Below, piece by piece: positions 26,189-34,543 of a DNA stretch of 64,000 nucleotides. The translations under genes and the position numbers were made by a program. The notes below the pieces were generated by a model. It was not told where the DNA came from and made no database searches. It worked only from the letters and a program-made list of their open reading frames with translations. Within the stretch, counting starts at the first letter, position 1. Every line of letters starts with the position of its first letter. Source of the DNA: Bacteroidota bacterium (lineage in GTDB: Bacteria; Bacteroidota; Bacteroidia; Flavobacteriales; Weeksellaceae); the NCBI GenBank assembly GCA_018902795.1, contig JAHIQD010000023.1, positions 65,152 to 129,151 of the forward strand, written 5' to 3'.

Positions 26189-26701
26189 TTAATGGTATTT
26201 CTTTTTAATTCTTCGTTTAATTCTTGAATAGTGAATCTGTTTATCCGTTTCGTTTTCGGAAATCACGCTGATGTTGCCGTCCACTTCCATCACGGAAAGC
26301 TTCACCTCCTCCACTTTTTCCACCCCGTGTTCGCGGATGGACTCTTCCAGTTCATCCAGGGAGATTTCTGCTTTTCTTAAATTTTCAGTCAGCACCTTTC
26401 CGTCGCGGATCAGAATGACCGGATCTGACTCCAGAAAGCTTTTCACTTTCGGATTGTTAAACATTAACTTCTTTAAGATAAAATTAGCAAGAAACAGGAC
26501 TGATGCGGCAATAAGACCGCCTTCGAGGGAAGTGTTTTCGCCTACCATCGCGTTCTGCACGGCATTGGAAATCAGCATCAGCAATACAACGTCTCCTGCA
26601 TTAAGCTGCGAAAGCTGATTTTTACCGAAAACACGGATTCCGGCCACCATGAAAAGATAGACACAGAGCGAGCGCAATACAATATTCAGAAGGTCTTCCA
26701 C
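26189..26701 (-). CDS. DUF421/YetF family membrane protein
   Basis: Three N-terminal membrane helices (about residues 5-25, 33-50 and 57-78; the RVFGKNQLSQLNAGDVVLLMLISNAVQNAMVG region) are followed by a cytoplasmic YetF C-terminal domain (about 85-150; LIRDGKVLTENLRKAEISLDELEESIREHG). That arrangement defines DUF421. Length 170 is normal for the short form. The role is unknown; relatives in Bacillus affect envelope or stress behaviour. It is upstream of the GNAT gene with a 3-bp gap. Confidence 0.9.
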   Translation of the reverse strand: MEDLLNIVLRSLCVYLFMVAGIRVFGKNQLSQLNAGDVVLLMLISNAVQNAMVGENTSLEGGLIAASVLFLANFILKKLMFNNPKVKSFLESDPVILIRDGKVLTENLRKAEISLDELEESIREHGVEKVEEVKLSVMEVDGNISVISENETDKQIHYSRIKRRIKKKYH

Positions 26702-26800
26702 GGAAAAATTTTATTAAAGATAAATAAAAACCCGGTTTCGTATGCTATTCAAAGATGCTGCCAATACATTTTTCTTGGTTTCTATTTGCCTGCAAATAAA

Positions 26801-26831
26801 AACCCTGTCGGAATTTAAATTCTGACAGGGT
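26801..26831 (-). terminator. rho-independent terminator of uvrA
   Basis: ACCCTGTC...AATTT / AAATT...GACAGGGT stem with TTTTTATTT on the minus strand, 27 bp after the uvrA stop. Confidence 0.75.
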
Positions 26832-26857
26832 GATATTCTGAAAAAGGAAAACAGCAA

Positions 26858-29692
26858 TTATGCTTCCAGTTCTCTTTTTAAATACTTTGCGGTTAAAGAT
26901 TTTCTTGATTTGGCGACTTCTTCCGGTGTTCCTTTTGCGATGATCTCACCGCCTTTGTTTCCGCCTTCCATTCCGACATCAATGATGTGATCTGCCAGTT
27001 TGATGACATCCAGATTATGTTCAATGATGATGAATGAATTTCCAAGGTCTACCAGTTTGCTGATGGCGTCCATCAGTACCTTTACATCCTCAAAATGCAG
27101 TCCGGTTGTAGGCTCATCCAGAATATACAAAGTATTTCCCGTCTGTCTTTTGGCCAATTCGGTGGCGAGCTTAATCCGCTGCGCCTCCCCTCCTGAAAGT
27201 GTGGTAGACTGCTGCCCCAGCGTGATATAACCCAACCCGACATCCTGCAGGGTTTTTACCTTTGCAAAGATTTTCGGAATCGGCTGGAAGAACTCCGTCG
27301 CTTCATCAATCGTCATTTCCAGAACATCGGAAATTGATTTTCCTTTGTACCGTACCTCCAGAGTTTCGCGGTTGAAACGCTTTCCGTTGCAGGTTTCACA
27401 GTGTACATACACATCCGGTAAGAAATTCATTTCTATCACCTTAAGACCGCCTCCCTGACAGGTTTCGCATCTTCCGCCCTTGACGTTGAATGAGAACCTT
27501 CCTGCTTTGTACGCCCGGATTTTCGATTCCGGAAGTTCTGCAAACAGGTTTCTGATATCGGTAAACATTCCGGTATAGGTTGCCGGATTGGAACGCGGCG
27601 TTCTTCCGATAGGAGCCTGATCCACATCCACGATTTTGTCGATATGCTCAATCCCTTCAATTTTTTTGTAAGGTAAAGGTTCCTGCACGCTCCGGTAAAA
27701 ATGCCTGTTGAGGATTGGATATAAAGTTCCGTTGATGAGTGAAGATTTACCGCTGCCTGAAATCCCGGTCACCACGACCAGTTTCCCGAGCGGGACTTCA
27801 AGATTTACATTTTTGAGGTTATTTCCGGAAGCGCCTTTCAGTACAATAGATTTTCCGTTTCCGGCTCTTCTGGTTTCCGGGATTTCTATTTTCCTTTTTC
27901 CGGTCATATAATCGGCGGTAACGGTGTCGGCTTTCAGCAAATCTTTAGGTTTGCCCTGCCAGAGGATTTCCCCACCGAATTTTCCTGCTCTCGGACCGAT
28001 ATCCAAAACCTCATCGGCTTCCAGAATCATGTCTTTATCGTGCTCCACGACAAGCACAGAGTTTCCGATATCCCGGAGATGTTTTAATGATTTAATCAGC
28101 CTTTCATTGTCCCTCTGGTGCAACCCGATGGAGGGCTCATCCAAAATATAGAGGACATTCACCAGCTGAGACCCGATCTGAGTAGCGAGGCGGATCCGCT
28201 GCGATTCGCCACCGGAAAGGGTGCGCGAACTTCGGCTCAGGCTCAGATATTCCAGCCCGACATCGAGCAGAAACTGAAGCCTTGTTTTGATTTCTTTAAG
28301 GATTTCGTGGGCGATGATCTGATGTTTTTCGATAAAGGTATCTTCCACGTCATTCAGCCAGTCCATAAGGTCGGATAAAGAAAGTGCGTTGATCTGCGCA
28401 ATGTTTTTACCGTCAATTTTAAAGCTCAGACTGGATGGCTGAAGCCGCGTCCCTTTACATTCAGGGCAGACTTCTTCTGTAGTGAAATGTCTTTCGAGCA
28501 GAACCGCATCGTAACTGTCCTTGTCATCGATCATCTCATTGATCAGAGGAACCAGACCGTCAAAACTCACCTTTATTTTCTTCGTGATTCCGGCGTACTT
28601 CAGATCCTTATTGAATTCTTTATGGCAGCCGTGGTAGATATAATCCAATGCCTCGGCAGGGATATCCTTGAACGGCGTCGCCAGACCGAGTCCGAAGATC
28701 TCAAGAATGTTTTTAAGCTGACCGAGAATCCATTTATTTGATTTAATGTCATTAAGAGGTACCAAAGCGCCCTGATTGATTGAAAGTTTAGGATTCTCAA
28801 CAAAATAATCAGTGTTGACTTCTTTGATGGTGCCGAGCCCTTTGCAGTGCGGACAGCTTCCTTTCGGGGAATTGAATGAAAAGGTATTCGGTTCCGGCAA
28901 TGCCATGGAATATCCGCTTTCCGCATCCATCAGGTTTTTTGAGAAATATTCAATCTCCTCGGTTCCGAGTATCTGGATCCCGATGGTTCCCTCTCCCATC
29001 TGCATGGCAGTTTTCAGCGATTTTTCCATCCGGTTTTCTGAGGCGTTTTCCCCGATGATCCAGCGGTCGATGACGATATCGATATCGTGGGTTTTATAAC
29101 GGTCGAGTTTTAAGTCTGCTTCAATATCCTGCAGCTCGCCGTCGATCCTCGCCTGTCCGTAGCCTTTCTTTGACATCTGGATGAAGAGCTCATGATAATG
29201 TCCTTTTCTGGACCTTACCACGGGTGCCATCAGCATTACTTTTTCGCCTTTATAGTTTTCTCTGATGACTTCGATGATCTGTTCTTCGGTATAACTCACG
29301 AGCTTTTTTCCGGAGTTTAAAGAATAGGCATCGGAAACCCTTGCAAAAAGGAGCCTCAGGTAATCATAGAGTTCGGTCACCGTTCCTACCGTGGAACGCG
29401 GGTTTTTGTTGGTGGTCTTCTGTTCGATGGCAATCACCGGGGAAAGTCCGTCGATCTTGTCAACATCAGGTCTTTCCAGACCACCTAGGAACTGTCTCGC
29501 GTAGGCAGAGAAGGTTTCGATATACCGTCTTTGCCCTTCAGCAAAAATGGTATCGAAAGCGAGTGAAGATTTTCCGCTGCCTGATAAACCGGTAATCACC
29601 ACGAGTTCATTCCGGGGGATTTTCACGGAAATATTCTTCAGGTTGTGTTCCCTGGCACCGTACACTTCAATATATTCTTTAGGATCTTTCAT
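26858..29692 (-). CDS. uvrA: excinuclease ABC subunit A
   Basis: The damage-recognition ATPase of nucleotide excision repair. It has two ABC modules: Walker A GLSGSGKSSLAF and GISGSGKSSLIN; ABC signatures LSGGESQRIRLA and LSGGEAQRIKLA; Walker B ILDEPS and ILDEPT. Zinc fingers are visible as CPHCKGLG ... CPEC and as CETCQGGG ... CETCNGKRF. I set the start at 29692 (MKDPKEYIEVYGAREHNL) because the 47 residues upstream are not conserved. The length is then 944, the family norm. It is monocistronic with its own terminator. Confidence 0.96.
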   Translation of the reverse strand: MKDPKEYIEVYGAREHNLKNISVKIPRNELVVITGLSGSGKSSLAFDTIFAEGQRRYIETFSAYARQFLGGLERPDVDKIDGLSPVIAIEQKTTNKNPRSTVGTVTELYDYLRLLFARVSDAYSLNSGKKLVSYTEEQIIEVIRENYKGEKVMLMAPVVRSRKGHYHELFIQMSKKGYGQARIDGELQDIEADLKLDRYKTHDIDIVIDRWIIGENASENRMEKSLKTAMQMGEGTIGIQILGTEEIEYFSKNLMDAESGYSMALPEPNTFSFNSPKGSCPHCKGLGTIKEVNTDYFVENPKLSINQGALVPLNDIKSNKWILGQLKNILEIFGLGLATPFKDIPAEALDYIYHGCHKEFNKDLKYAGITKKIKVSFDGLVPLINEMIDDKDSYDAVLLERHFTTEEVCPECKGTRLQPSSLSFKIDGKNIAQINALSLSDLMDWLNDVEDTFIEKHQIIAHEILKEIKTRLQFLLDVGLEYLSLSRSSRTLSGGESQRIRLATQIGSQLVNVLYILDEPSIGLHQRDNERLIKSLKHLRDIGNSVLVVEHDKDMILEADEVLDIGPRAGKFGGEILWQGKPKDLLKADTVTADYMTGKRKIEIPETRRAGNGKSIVLKGASGNNLKNVNLEVPLGKLVVVTGISGSGKSSLINGTLYPILNRHFYRSVQEPLPYKKIEGIEHIDKIVDVDQAPIGRTPRSNPATYTGMFTDIRNLFAELPESKIRAYKAGRFSFNVKGGRCETCQGGGLKVIEMNFLPDVYVHCETCNGKRFNRETLEVRYKGKSISDVLEMTIDEATEFFQPIPKIFAKVKTLQDVGLGYITLGQQSTTLSGGEAQRIKLATELAKRQTGNTLYILDEPTTGLHFEDVKVLMDAISKLVDLGNSFIIIEHNLDVIKLADHIIDVGMEGGNKGGEIIAKGTPEEVAKSRKSLTAKYLKRELEA

Positions 29693-29887
29693 TTTTATGC
29701 TCCCGGAATCTGAATTTTCGGGATTGGCAAAATTACGGAATTTTAGCGGCATAAGAAACTGAGAGGGAAACTTTAACGGAAACGGGAGGCAGATTTTAAA
29801 TCCCCTTTTTTTAAAGCAAAAGGGAAAGTGCATCAGGACGCTGTTTTACTGCAGAAGGCTTTGATGAGTGGGGTTTAAATACGGTCC

Positions 29888-29940
29888 GAATGAAGTATTG
29901 AGATTGATTTAACCACATAGGGCACAGTGTTTTAAACGGA
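29888..29940. repeat. direct repeat of the AACCACAGAGGGCACAG family, copy 1
   Basis: Runs from GAATGAAGTATTG through TTAACCACATAGGGCACAG to TTTTAAACGGA. The second copy begins 131 bp later at 30019. The core resembles the flanks of the GxxExxY cassette at 8133-8610. Confidence 0.6.
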
Positions 29941-30018
29941 GTAAACAGCGTTTGTCACGGAGCAAACAGGGACTGAGAAATGCATCAGTGTTTTGCCGTT
30001 TAAACTTAATGCTGTATT

Positions 30019-30070
30019 GAATGAGGTATTGAGATTGATTAACCACAGAGGGCACAGTATTTTAAACGGA
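30019..30070. repeat. direct repeat of the AACCACAGAGGGCACAG family, copy 2
   Basis: GAATGAGGTATTG, TTAACCACAGAGGGCACAG and TTTTAAACGGA in the same order as copy 1, with five or so differences over 52 bases. Both copies are followed by G(T/C)AAACAG. Confidence 0.6.
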
Positions 30071-30207
30071 GCAAACAGGGAGGGTCTTTCTTTAATCTTC
30101 GATCTATTATTCTTCCCGCTTTTCGGCATTTCTTATCATACATCAATTTCTCCCCGGATAAAGGAGCTTATTTTTGCACAGAAATTTTAACAAAATAATA
30201 TTTAAAA

Positions 30208-30882
30208 ATGAAAAAGCTATCAATCCTGGCACTTTCCGCAATTCTAGTTGTGGTATCATGTAAAGAATCTAAAACAGACAGCGCATCTACTGCAACAGAG
30301 CAGGCTGTTGCTGAAAACATTGGAGAAACCCTCACCGTAAACGCTGACAGCAGTGCGGTAAACTGGACCGGTTACCACAAAGGCGGACTTAATCCAAGAT
30401 TCGGGACGATGAAAACGACAGGAACACTTTCTGTAGAGAACGGAAACCTTACTGCAGGAAGCTTAACTTCTGACATCAGTTCACTGGTAACTGACCCTGC
30501 TTCAGTAGATCCTAAATTAAGCGAAGGAAAAACTTCAGCTGACCTTGACGGTCACTTGAAAAGCGCAGATTTCTTCGATGCTGAAAAATACCCAAGCGTG
30601 AAATTTGAAATTACCAAAGTAGAAGATCTTGCTGCAGGTACTGAAAGCAAAACAGAAGGCGCGAACAAAACAGTAAGCGGAAACCTTACCATCAAAGACA
30701 AAACCGTAAACGTTACTTTCCCTGCGAAAGTGGAAATTACTGACGGTAAAGCAAGTCTGCAATCTAAATTCACTATCAACAGACAGGATTGGGGCTTGGC
30801 TTACGGTACTGAAGGAGATCCGAAAGACTGGATGATTTCTCAGGAAGTAGATCTTGAACTTCATATTGTTGCAGGTAAATAA
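30208..30882 (+). CDS. YceI family lipoprotein
   Basis: A secreted lipocalin-like protein that binds polyisoprenoid or related lipids. A lipoprotein signal (VVVSC, Cys19) is followed by a linker (to about 42) and the YceI beta-barrel. The barrel shows VNWTGYHKGGLNPRFGTMKTTG, then HLKSADFFDAEKYPSVKFEITKV (about 113-135) and VNVTFPAKVEI. Length 224 is typical. It is monocistronic with a strong terminator. A periplasmic face or outer-membrane location is inferred from the lipobox. Confidence 0.92.
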   Translation: MKKLSILALSAILVVVSCKESKTDSASTATEQAVAENIGETLTVNADSSAVNWTGYHKGGLNPRFGTMKTTGTLSVENGNLTAGSLTSDISSLVTDPASVDPKLSEGKTSADLDGHLKSADFFDAEKYPSVKFEITKVEDLAAGTESKTEGANKTVSGNLTIKDKTVNVTFPAKVEITDGKASLQSKFTINRQDWGLAYGTEGDPKDWMISQEVDLELHIVAGK

Positions 30883-30903
30883 TCCTTGCCGAGATATACG
30901 ATT

Positions 30904-30927
30904 AAAGCCGCAGTTTTCTGCGGCTTT
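30904..30927 (+). terminator. rho-independent terminator of the YceI gene
   Basis: AAAGCCGCAG / CTGCGGCTTT stem with a short TTTT-containing loop and a T run of nine, 22 bp after the stop. Confidence 0.9.
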
Positions 30928-30987
30928 TTTTTTGCAACCCTTTTTTACTCTTTCAGCTACCTTTACCAATAAAGAAATCTCCTCCCC

Positions 30988-31440
30988 TCACTTCCAGAAC
31001 TGATCCGGATAATTTTCGGTTTCGGGGGCGTGGATTTCAGCGAGCTGTAGGCCGATGTCACTCATCTGCTGATCGGAAAGATGTGCTTCCAGATGGGGAA
31101 ATACGACGCGTTCTTCAAATCGGATATGGCTGTGAAGCGCTTTGGCAAAATCTTCCAGAAGTCTTCCGTCTTCAGATTGGTTGATCGAGCTGACCAGTTT
31201 TCTCAGTTCTGCGTGTTCCTGCTCCATCTGAAACTGCAGACCGGTATGTTCGGTTTCGGGCAGCACGATATCCTCTACTTCAAAATGGGCGGAAAGGCTA
31301 TGGTGCCACAAATAATTAATATATTTCCTGATGCGGGTGTACTCAATGTTTTTCTTCAGTCCTTCGCGGATTTTCCAGCAGTAGAGCAGCCCGAAATGGT
31401 GATCTCTGGAAAGCGGCACTAAATTTCCATTTCTTTTCAT
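30988..31440 (-). CDS. hemerythrin domain-containing protein
   Basis: A four-helix bundle predicted to bind a di-iron centre. Candidate ligands are His14/His15 (SRDHHFG), HHSLSAHFEVEDIVLPE (about 47-63), EQEHAEL (about 72-78) and LHSHIRFEERVVFPHLE (about 104-120). These match the hemerythrin H-HxxxE-H-HxxxxD/E pattern. Length 150 is usual. It lies just downstream of norB, beyond a small hairpin, in a cluster with an NsrR-like regulator. A role in NO sensing, storage or iron-sulfur repair is therefore likely, though not proven. Confidence 0.88.
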   Translation of the reverse strand: MKRNGNLVPLSRDHHFGLLYCWKIREGLKKNIEYTRIRKYINYLWHHSLSAHFEVEDIVLPETEHTGLQFQMEQEHAELRKLVSSINQSEDGRLLEDFAKALHSHIRFEERVVFPHLEAHLSDQQMSDIGLQLAEIHAPETENYPDQFWK

Positions 31441-31455
31441 GGTATTTAATTAAAA

Positions 31456-31484
31456 AAGAACTGCCCTCTGTGATGACAGTTCTT
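31456..31484 (-). terminator. hairpin between norB and the hemerythrin gene
   Basis: AAGAACTG / CAGTTCTT arms with a run of T on the minus strand, just 16 bp before the hemerythrin start. It could terminate or attenuate read-through from norB. Confidence 0.6.
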
Positions 31485-31495
31485 CAGGTTTATTA

Positions 31496-33739
31496 TTATC
31501 TTTTTCCTTTGAGCGACCAGCCGGTTTTCAGGCCGATGATGAAGATCACGAGCAGGAGTTCGCCCACCGCGAGCATAATATCGCCGGGTACCCGCAGCCA
31601 TCTCAGGGTGTGCATCATATCGGTCTGCATAAATTCGGCGGAACGTGCATACCAGTATCCTTCCTTGATGGATGCCACCGACTGCATGATCCCGATTGGC
31701 AGCAGACTGATAGTCACCATGACCAGCAAGCCGATATTGGTCAGCCAGAATGCCCAGCCGATCAGTTTGTCGTTCCATTCCCGGTCCGGGTAGAGGCCTC
31801 TGAGCATGAACATCATCAACCCGATCCCGAGGATCCCGTATACTCCGAAAAGTGCGGCGTGACCGTGGACGGCTGTGGTATTCAGCCCCTGGATATAATA
31901 TAATGCGATGGGCGGATTAATGGCGAATCCAAAGATTCCCGCGCCCAGGAAGTTCCAGAAACACATCGCGATGAAACAGTAGATGGGCCATTTGTAAGCC
32001 TGTATCCATTTGGTGGATTTACTGATCTGGTAATTCTGGTAGGCTTCAAACCCGATGAGTACGAGCGGCACGATTTCCAGTGCGCTGAACGTTGCTCCCA
32101 ACGCTAAAACCGCGGTAGGGGTCGCACTGAAATACAGGTGATGGAAGGTTCCTAAAATACCTCCGGCAAGGAAAATAATCGTTGAAAAAAGTACGGCATG
32201 GGTAGCAGCTTTCAGTCTCAACAGTCCCAGTCTGGTAAACAGGAATGCCGCCACGACGGTAGCAAATACTTCAAAGAAGCCTTCTACCCAAAGGTGCACT
32301 ACCCACCAGCGCCAGTATTCTGCAATGGCCATGTGGGTCTGTCTTCCGTACATCAGTCCGGCTCCATAGAACATCGCGATCGCTACTGCGGAAAGGGTGA
32401 AGAGCAGCAATAAATGCCTGTCTCCGTCTTTTCTTTTGAGGGCAGGAAGCAATGCTCTTACCATCAGCACCAGCCAGAGAATCAAGCCTACCAGCAGCAG
32501 GATCTGCCAGATGCGTCCGAGTTCCACGTACTCGTAGCCCGAGTGTCCCCAGAGGAAATTATCCACATAGCCGAGTTTCTGCATTACGCCAAGCCACTGC
32601 CCCGTTAGAGAGCCAAAGACCACAATCAGCAGCGCGGCAAATAATACATTCACGCCCAAGACCTGATATTTCGGTTCGTATCCTGACACAGCAGGCGCAA
32701 TATACAGTCCGGTCGCGAGCCATGAAGTAGCGATCCAGAAAATCGCGAGCTGAACGTGCCAGCTCCTGGAAACGGACTGAGGCAGGAACTCATCCAGCGG
32801 AAATCCGTAGAATGCGCTTCCTTCCACCCCGTAATGTGCTGTAATCACTCCGGCGAGCATCTGCACCAAAATGAGCAGCGCTACGATCCAGATGTATTTC
32901 AGGGTCGCCCTCATCGAGGCGGTAGGTTTCATGTTTCTCAGCGGATCTTCCAGAGGCAGTGATTCACTGATTTCCTCTTCTTTGTTTCTTGCGTGATAGA
33001 ACACCAGCAATCCTACGCAGCCCAAAAGCATGAGCACACTGAGACCGGACCATAAATGCAGTGACGGCGGGGCTACGTTGCCGATCATTTCATCATGCGG
33101 CCAGTTGTTGGTGTAGGTCACGTCGTCACCGGGGCGGCTGGTAATACAGACCCACGCAGCCCAGGAAAAGAAGGCATTCATTTTCGCCATCCTTTCTGGG
33201 TCTTTCACGGTGTTTTTCGGAATGGCATACTGATCACGCAGTTTTGCCATTTCCGGATCGTTCATGAAGATTTTGGAATAGTACTGCGCCAGTTCGGCCT
33301 GCACTTCAGCTCTTTCGGGTGAAAGGGTGATGGTGTTGGTGGCTGCATCCATGGTGTTTTTGCGGATTTCTTTACGCAGCAGCACCTGATATTTTGCCTG
33401 TTCGTCATCCGGAAGGTCTTTATAGATTTTGCCGTCTTTTTTCGCGATCTTCTCGAGGAGAAGCAGTGATTCGCGGTGCAGGTAATCGGCACTCCAGTCC
33501 GGGGCGATGTAGGCACCGTGTCCCCAGATGCTTCCTACCGTCTGGCCTCCGATGGACTGCCAGACATTCTGGCCGTCTTTGATGTCCTGACCGGTGGTTA
33601 CCAGTTTCCCAGCGGTGGTAATGACCTTATCGGGAACAGGCGGAATTTTCCTGTAAATTTCCACGCCATAGAAAATTAAAACTGCGAAGGAACCAATGAT
33701 TACCGCGGCAAGCCAGGTCCATAATTTTTTAGTTGTCAT
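31496..33739 (-). CDS. norB: quinol-dependent nitric-oxide reductase, large subunit (qNOR)
   Basis: Reduces two NO to N2O at the inner membrane using quinol. At 747 residues it is the long fused form in which the cytochrome-c-like N-terminal domain (about 1-220) joins the 12-helix catalytic subunit. No norC is therefore needed. The N-terminal ends GQNVWQSIGGQTVGSIWGHGAYIAPDWSADYLHRE and TYTNNWPHDEMIGN are typical of qNOR. The catalytic core shows YWRWWVVHLWVEGFFEVFATV with haem and FeB histidines, then HHLYFSATPT and HGHAALFGVYG. A matching NsrR-type operator lies about 55-80 bp upstream of the ATG. Confidence 0.95.
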   Translation of the reverse strand: MTTKKLWTWLAAVIIGSFAVLIFYGVEIYRKIPPVPDKVITTAGKLVTTGQDIKDGQNVWQSIGGQTVGSIWGHGAYIAPDWSADYLHRESLLLLEKIAKKDGKIYKDLPDDEQAKYQVLLRKEIRKNTMDAATNTITLSPERAEVQAELAQYYSKIFMNDPEMAKLRDQYAIPKNTVKDPERMAKMNAFFSWAAWVCITSRPGDDVTYTNNWPHDEMIGNVAPPSLHLWSGLSVLMLLGCVGLLVFYHARNKEEEISESLPLEDPLRNMKPTASMRATLKYIWIVALLILVQMLAGVITAHYGVEGSAFYGFPLDEFLPQSVSRSWHVQLAIFWIATSWLATGLYIAPAVSGYEPKYQVLGVNVLFAALLIVVFGSLTGQWLGVMQKLGYVDNFLWGHSGYEYVELGRIWQILLLVGLILWLVLMVRALLPALKRKDGDRHLLLLFTLSAVAIAMFYGAGLMYGRQTHMAIAEYWRWWVVHLWVEGFFEVFATVVAAFLFTRLGLLRLKAATHAVLFSTIIFLAGGILGTFHHLYFSATPTAVLALGATFSALEIVPLVLIGFEAYQNYQISKSTKWIQAYKWPIYCFIAMCFWNFLGAGIFGFAINPPIALYYIQGLNTTAVHGHAALFGVYGILGIGLMMFMLRGLYPDREWNDKLIGWAFWLTNIGLLVMVTISLLPIGIMQSVASIKEGYWYARSAEFMQTDMMHTLRWLRVPGDIMLAVGELLLVIFIIGLKTGWSLKGKR

Positions 33740-33791
33740 ATATAGTTTGTTAAGATTTTTGAGAGATCAGAGGAGTTATCCTTTACCAGTG

Positions 33792-33819
33792 TAATAAAAC
33801 ACTAAAAAGTGTTTTATTA
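33792..33819. promoter_or_regulatory. NsrR-type operator upstream of norB
   Basis: A perfect inverted repeat with 12-base arms TAATAAAACACT and AGTGTTTTATTA separated by AAAA. It lies 53-80 bp before the norB start. The same 11-4-11 plan recurs before the regulator gene at 34302-34327. Confidence 0.8.
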
Positions 33820-33832
33820 TTTTAAATTTTTT

Positions 33833-34264
33833 TTATTCTTTTAAAAAGGTCAGTTTTAAATCAAGGTTTTCGACAAACATCTGGATTTTGGAATTTTCGA
33901 GCATTTCTTTAATATGCTGTCTGACATGCACGAAACGGTCGTGAATTGGGCATGGGCGGTCTTCAGAACATTCATGGAGGCCGAAACCGCATCCCGAGAA
34001 CAGTTTATCCCCATCAATCTCCCCAACAATATCTGCAACGGACTGGCTGAGATTGGCCGCATCCATGTAGAAACCGCCGTTCGGTCCTTTTGCAGACTGT
34101 ACAAAGCCTTTTCTGCTCAGATCCTGAAGAATCTTTGCAATAAAATATTCCGAGGAACCGATCCCGGAGGAAATTTCTTTAATCCCCACCCTGCCGCCGT
34201 CTTTCGACTGCTGCGCGATATAAATGAGGGCCCGGATGGCGTATTCGCAGGTTTTAGAAAACAT
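33833..34264 (-). CDS. Rrf2 family transcriptional regulator, NsrR-like
   Basis: A DNA-binding protein with an N-terminal winged helix (residues 1-80; TCEYAIRALIYIAQQS ... FIAKILQDLSRKGFVQSAKGPNGGFYM). Three cysteines, C92, C99 and C105 (CGFGLHECSEDRPC), are spaced as in Rrf2 proteins that bind an iron-sulfur cluster such as NsrR and IscR. Length 143 is right. It is upstream of norB on the same strand and has a copy of the same operator before its own start. This points to an NO-responsive repressor that controls norB and itself. Confidence 0.88.
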   Translation of the reverse strand: MFSKTCEYAIRALIYIAQQSKDGGRVGIKEISSGIGSSEYFIAKILQDLSRKGFVQSAKGPNGGFYMDAANLSQSVADIVGEIDGDKLFSGCGFGLHECSEDRPCPIHDRFVHVRQHIKEMLENSKIQMFVENLDLKLTFLKE

Positions 34265-34281
34265 TATTATTATTTACCCTG

Positions 34282-34289
34282 CAAATATA
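34282..34289 (-). promoter_or_regulatory. -7 element of the Rrf2 gene promoter
   Basis: TATATTTG on the minus strand, 17 bp before the ATG. The operator at 34302-34327 lies directly upstream, over the -33 region. Confidence 0.6.
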
Positions 34290-34301
34290 ATAAGCGCTGA
34301 C

Positions 34302-34327
34302 AATAAAACACTCATTTGTCTTTTATT
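34302..34327. promoter_or_regulatory. NsrR-type operator upstream of the Rrf2 gene
   Basis: AATAAAACACT, spacer CATT, then TGTCTTTTATT. The left arm is identical to the norB operator; the right arm differs at two of eleven positions. Autoregulation is likely. Confidence 0.7.
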
Positions 34328-34543
34328 ATTATCCTGATATTTGTCACGCCTTCCACCGTTCAGTATTTATTATTAAAGACGGAAGGAAGAGAAAAGGGAG
34401 CCGTTGTCCGCTATGCGCTTAATTTTCACCAAAGTGCGTGAAATGTGTTTTCAAATTATTATTTTTACCGGAATATTGGGAAAAGACCAAGTTTTTTTTC
34501 CTGATCTGATTAACCGTAAAGAATATTTATACTGTAACCGTTT

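Larger units (their letters stand above)
29693..30207. other. gene-free region carrying dispersed repeats
   Basis: A stretch of about 515 bp between divergent uvrA and the YceI gene. The centre (29888-30079) holds two direct repeats of the ACCACGGAGA/ACAGAG family. The right end has a TATTTTTG box (30169-30176) that probably serves the YceI promoter. I see no credible gene. Confidence 0.6.

Noticed and set aside
29693..29833. 47-residue N-terminal extension of UvrA
   Set aside because: Not conserved; UvrA homology begins right at MKDPKEYIEVYGAREHNL.
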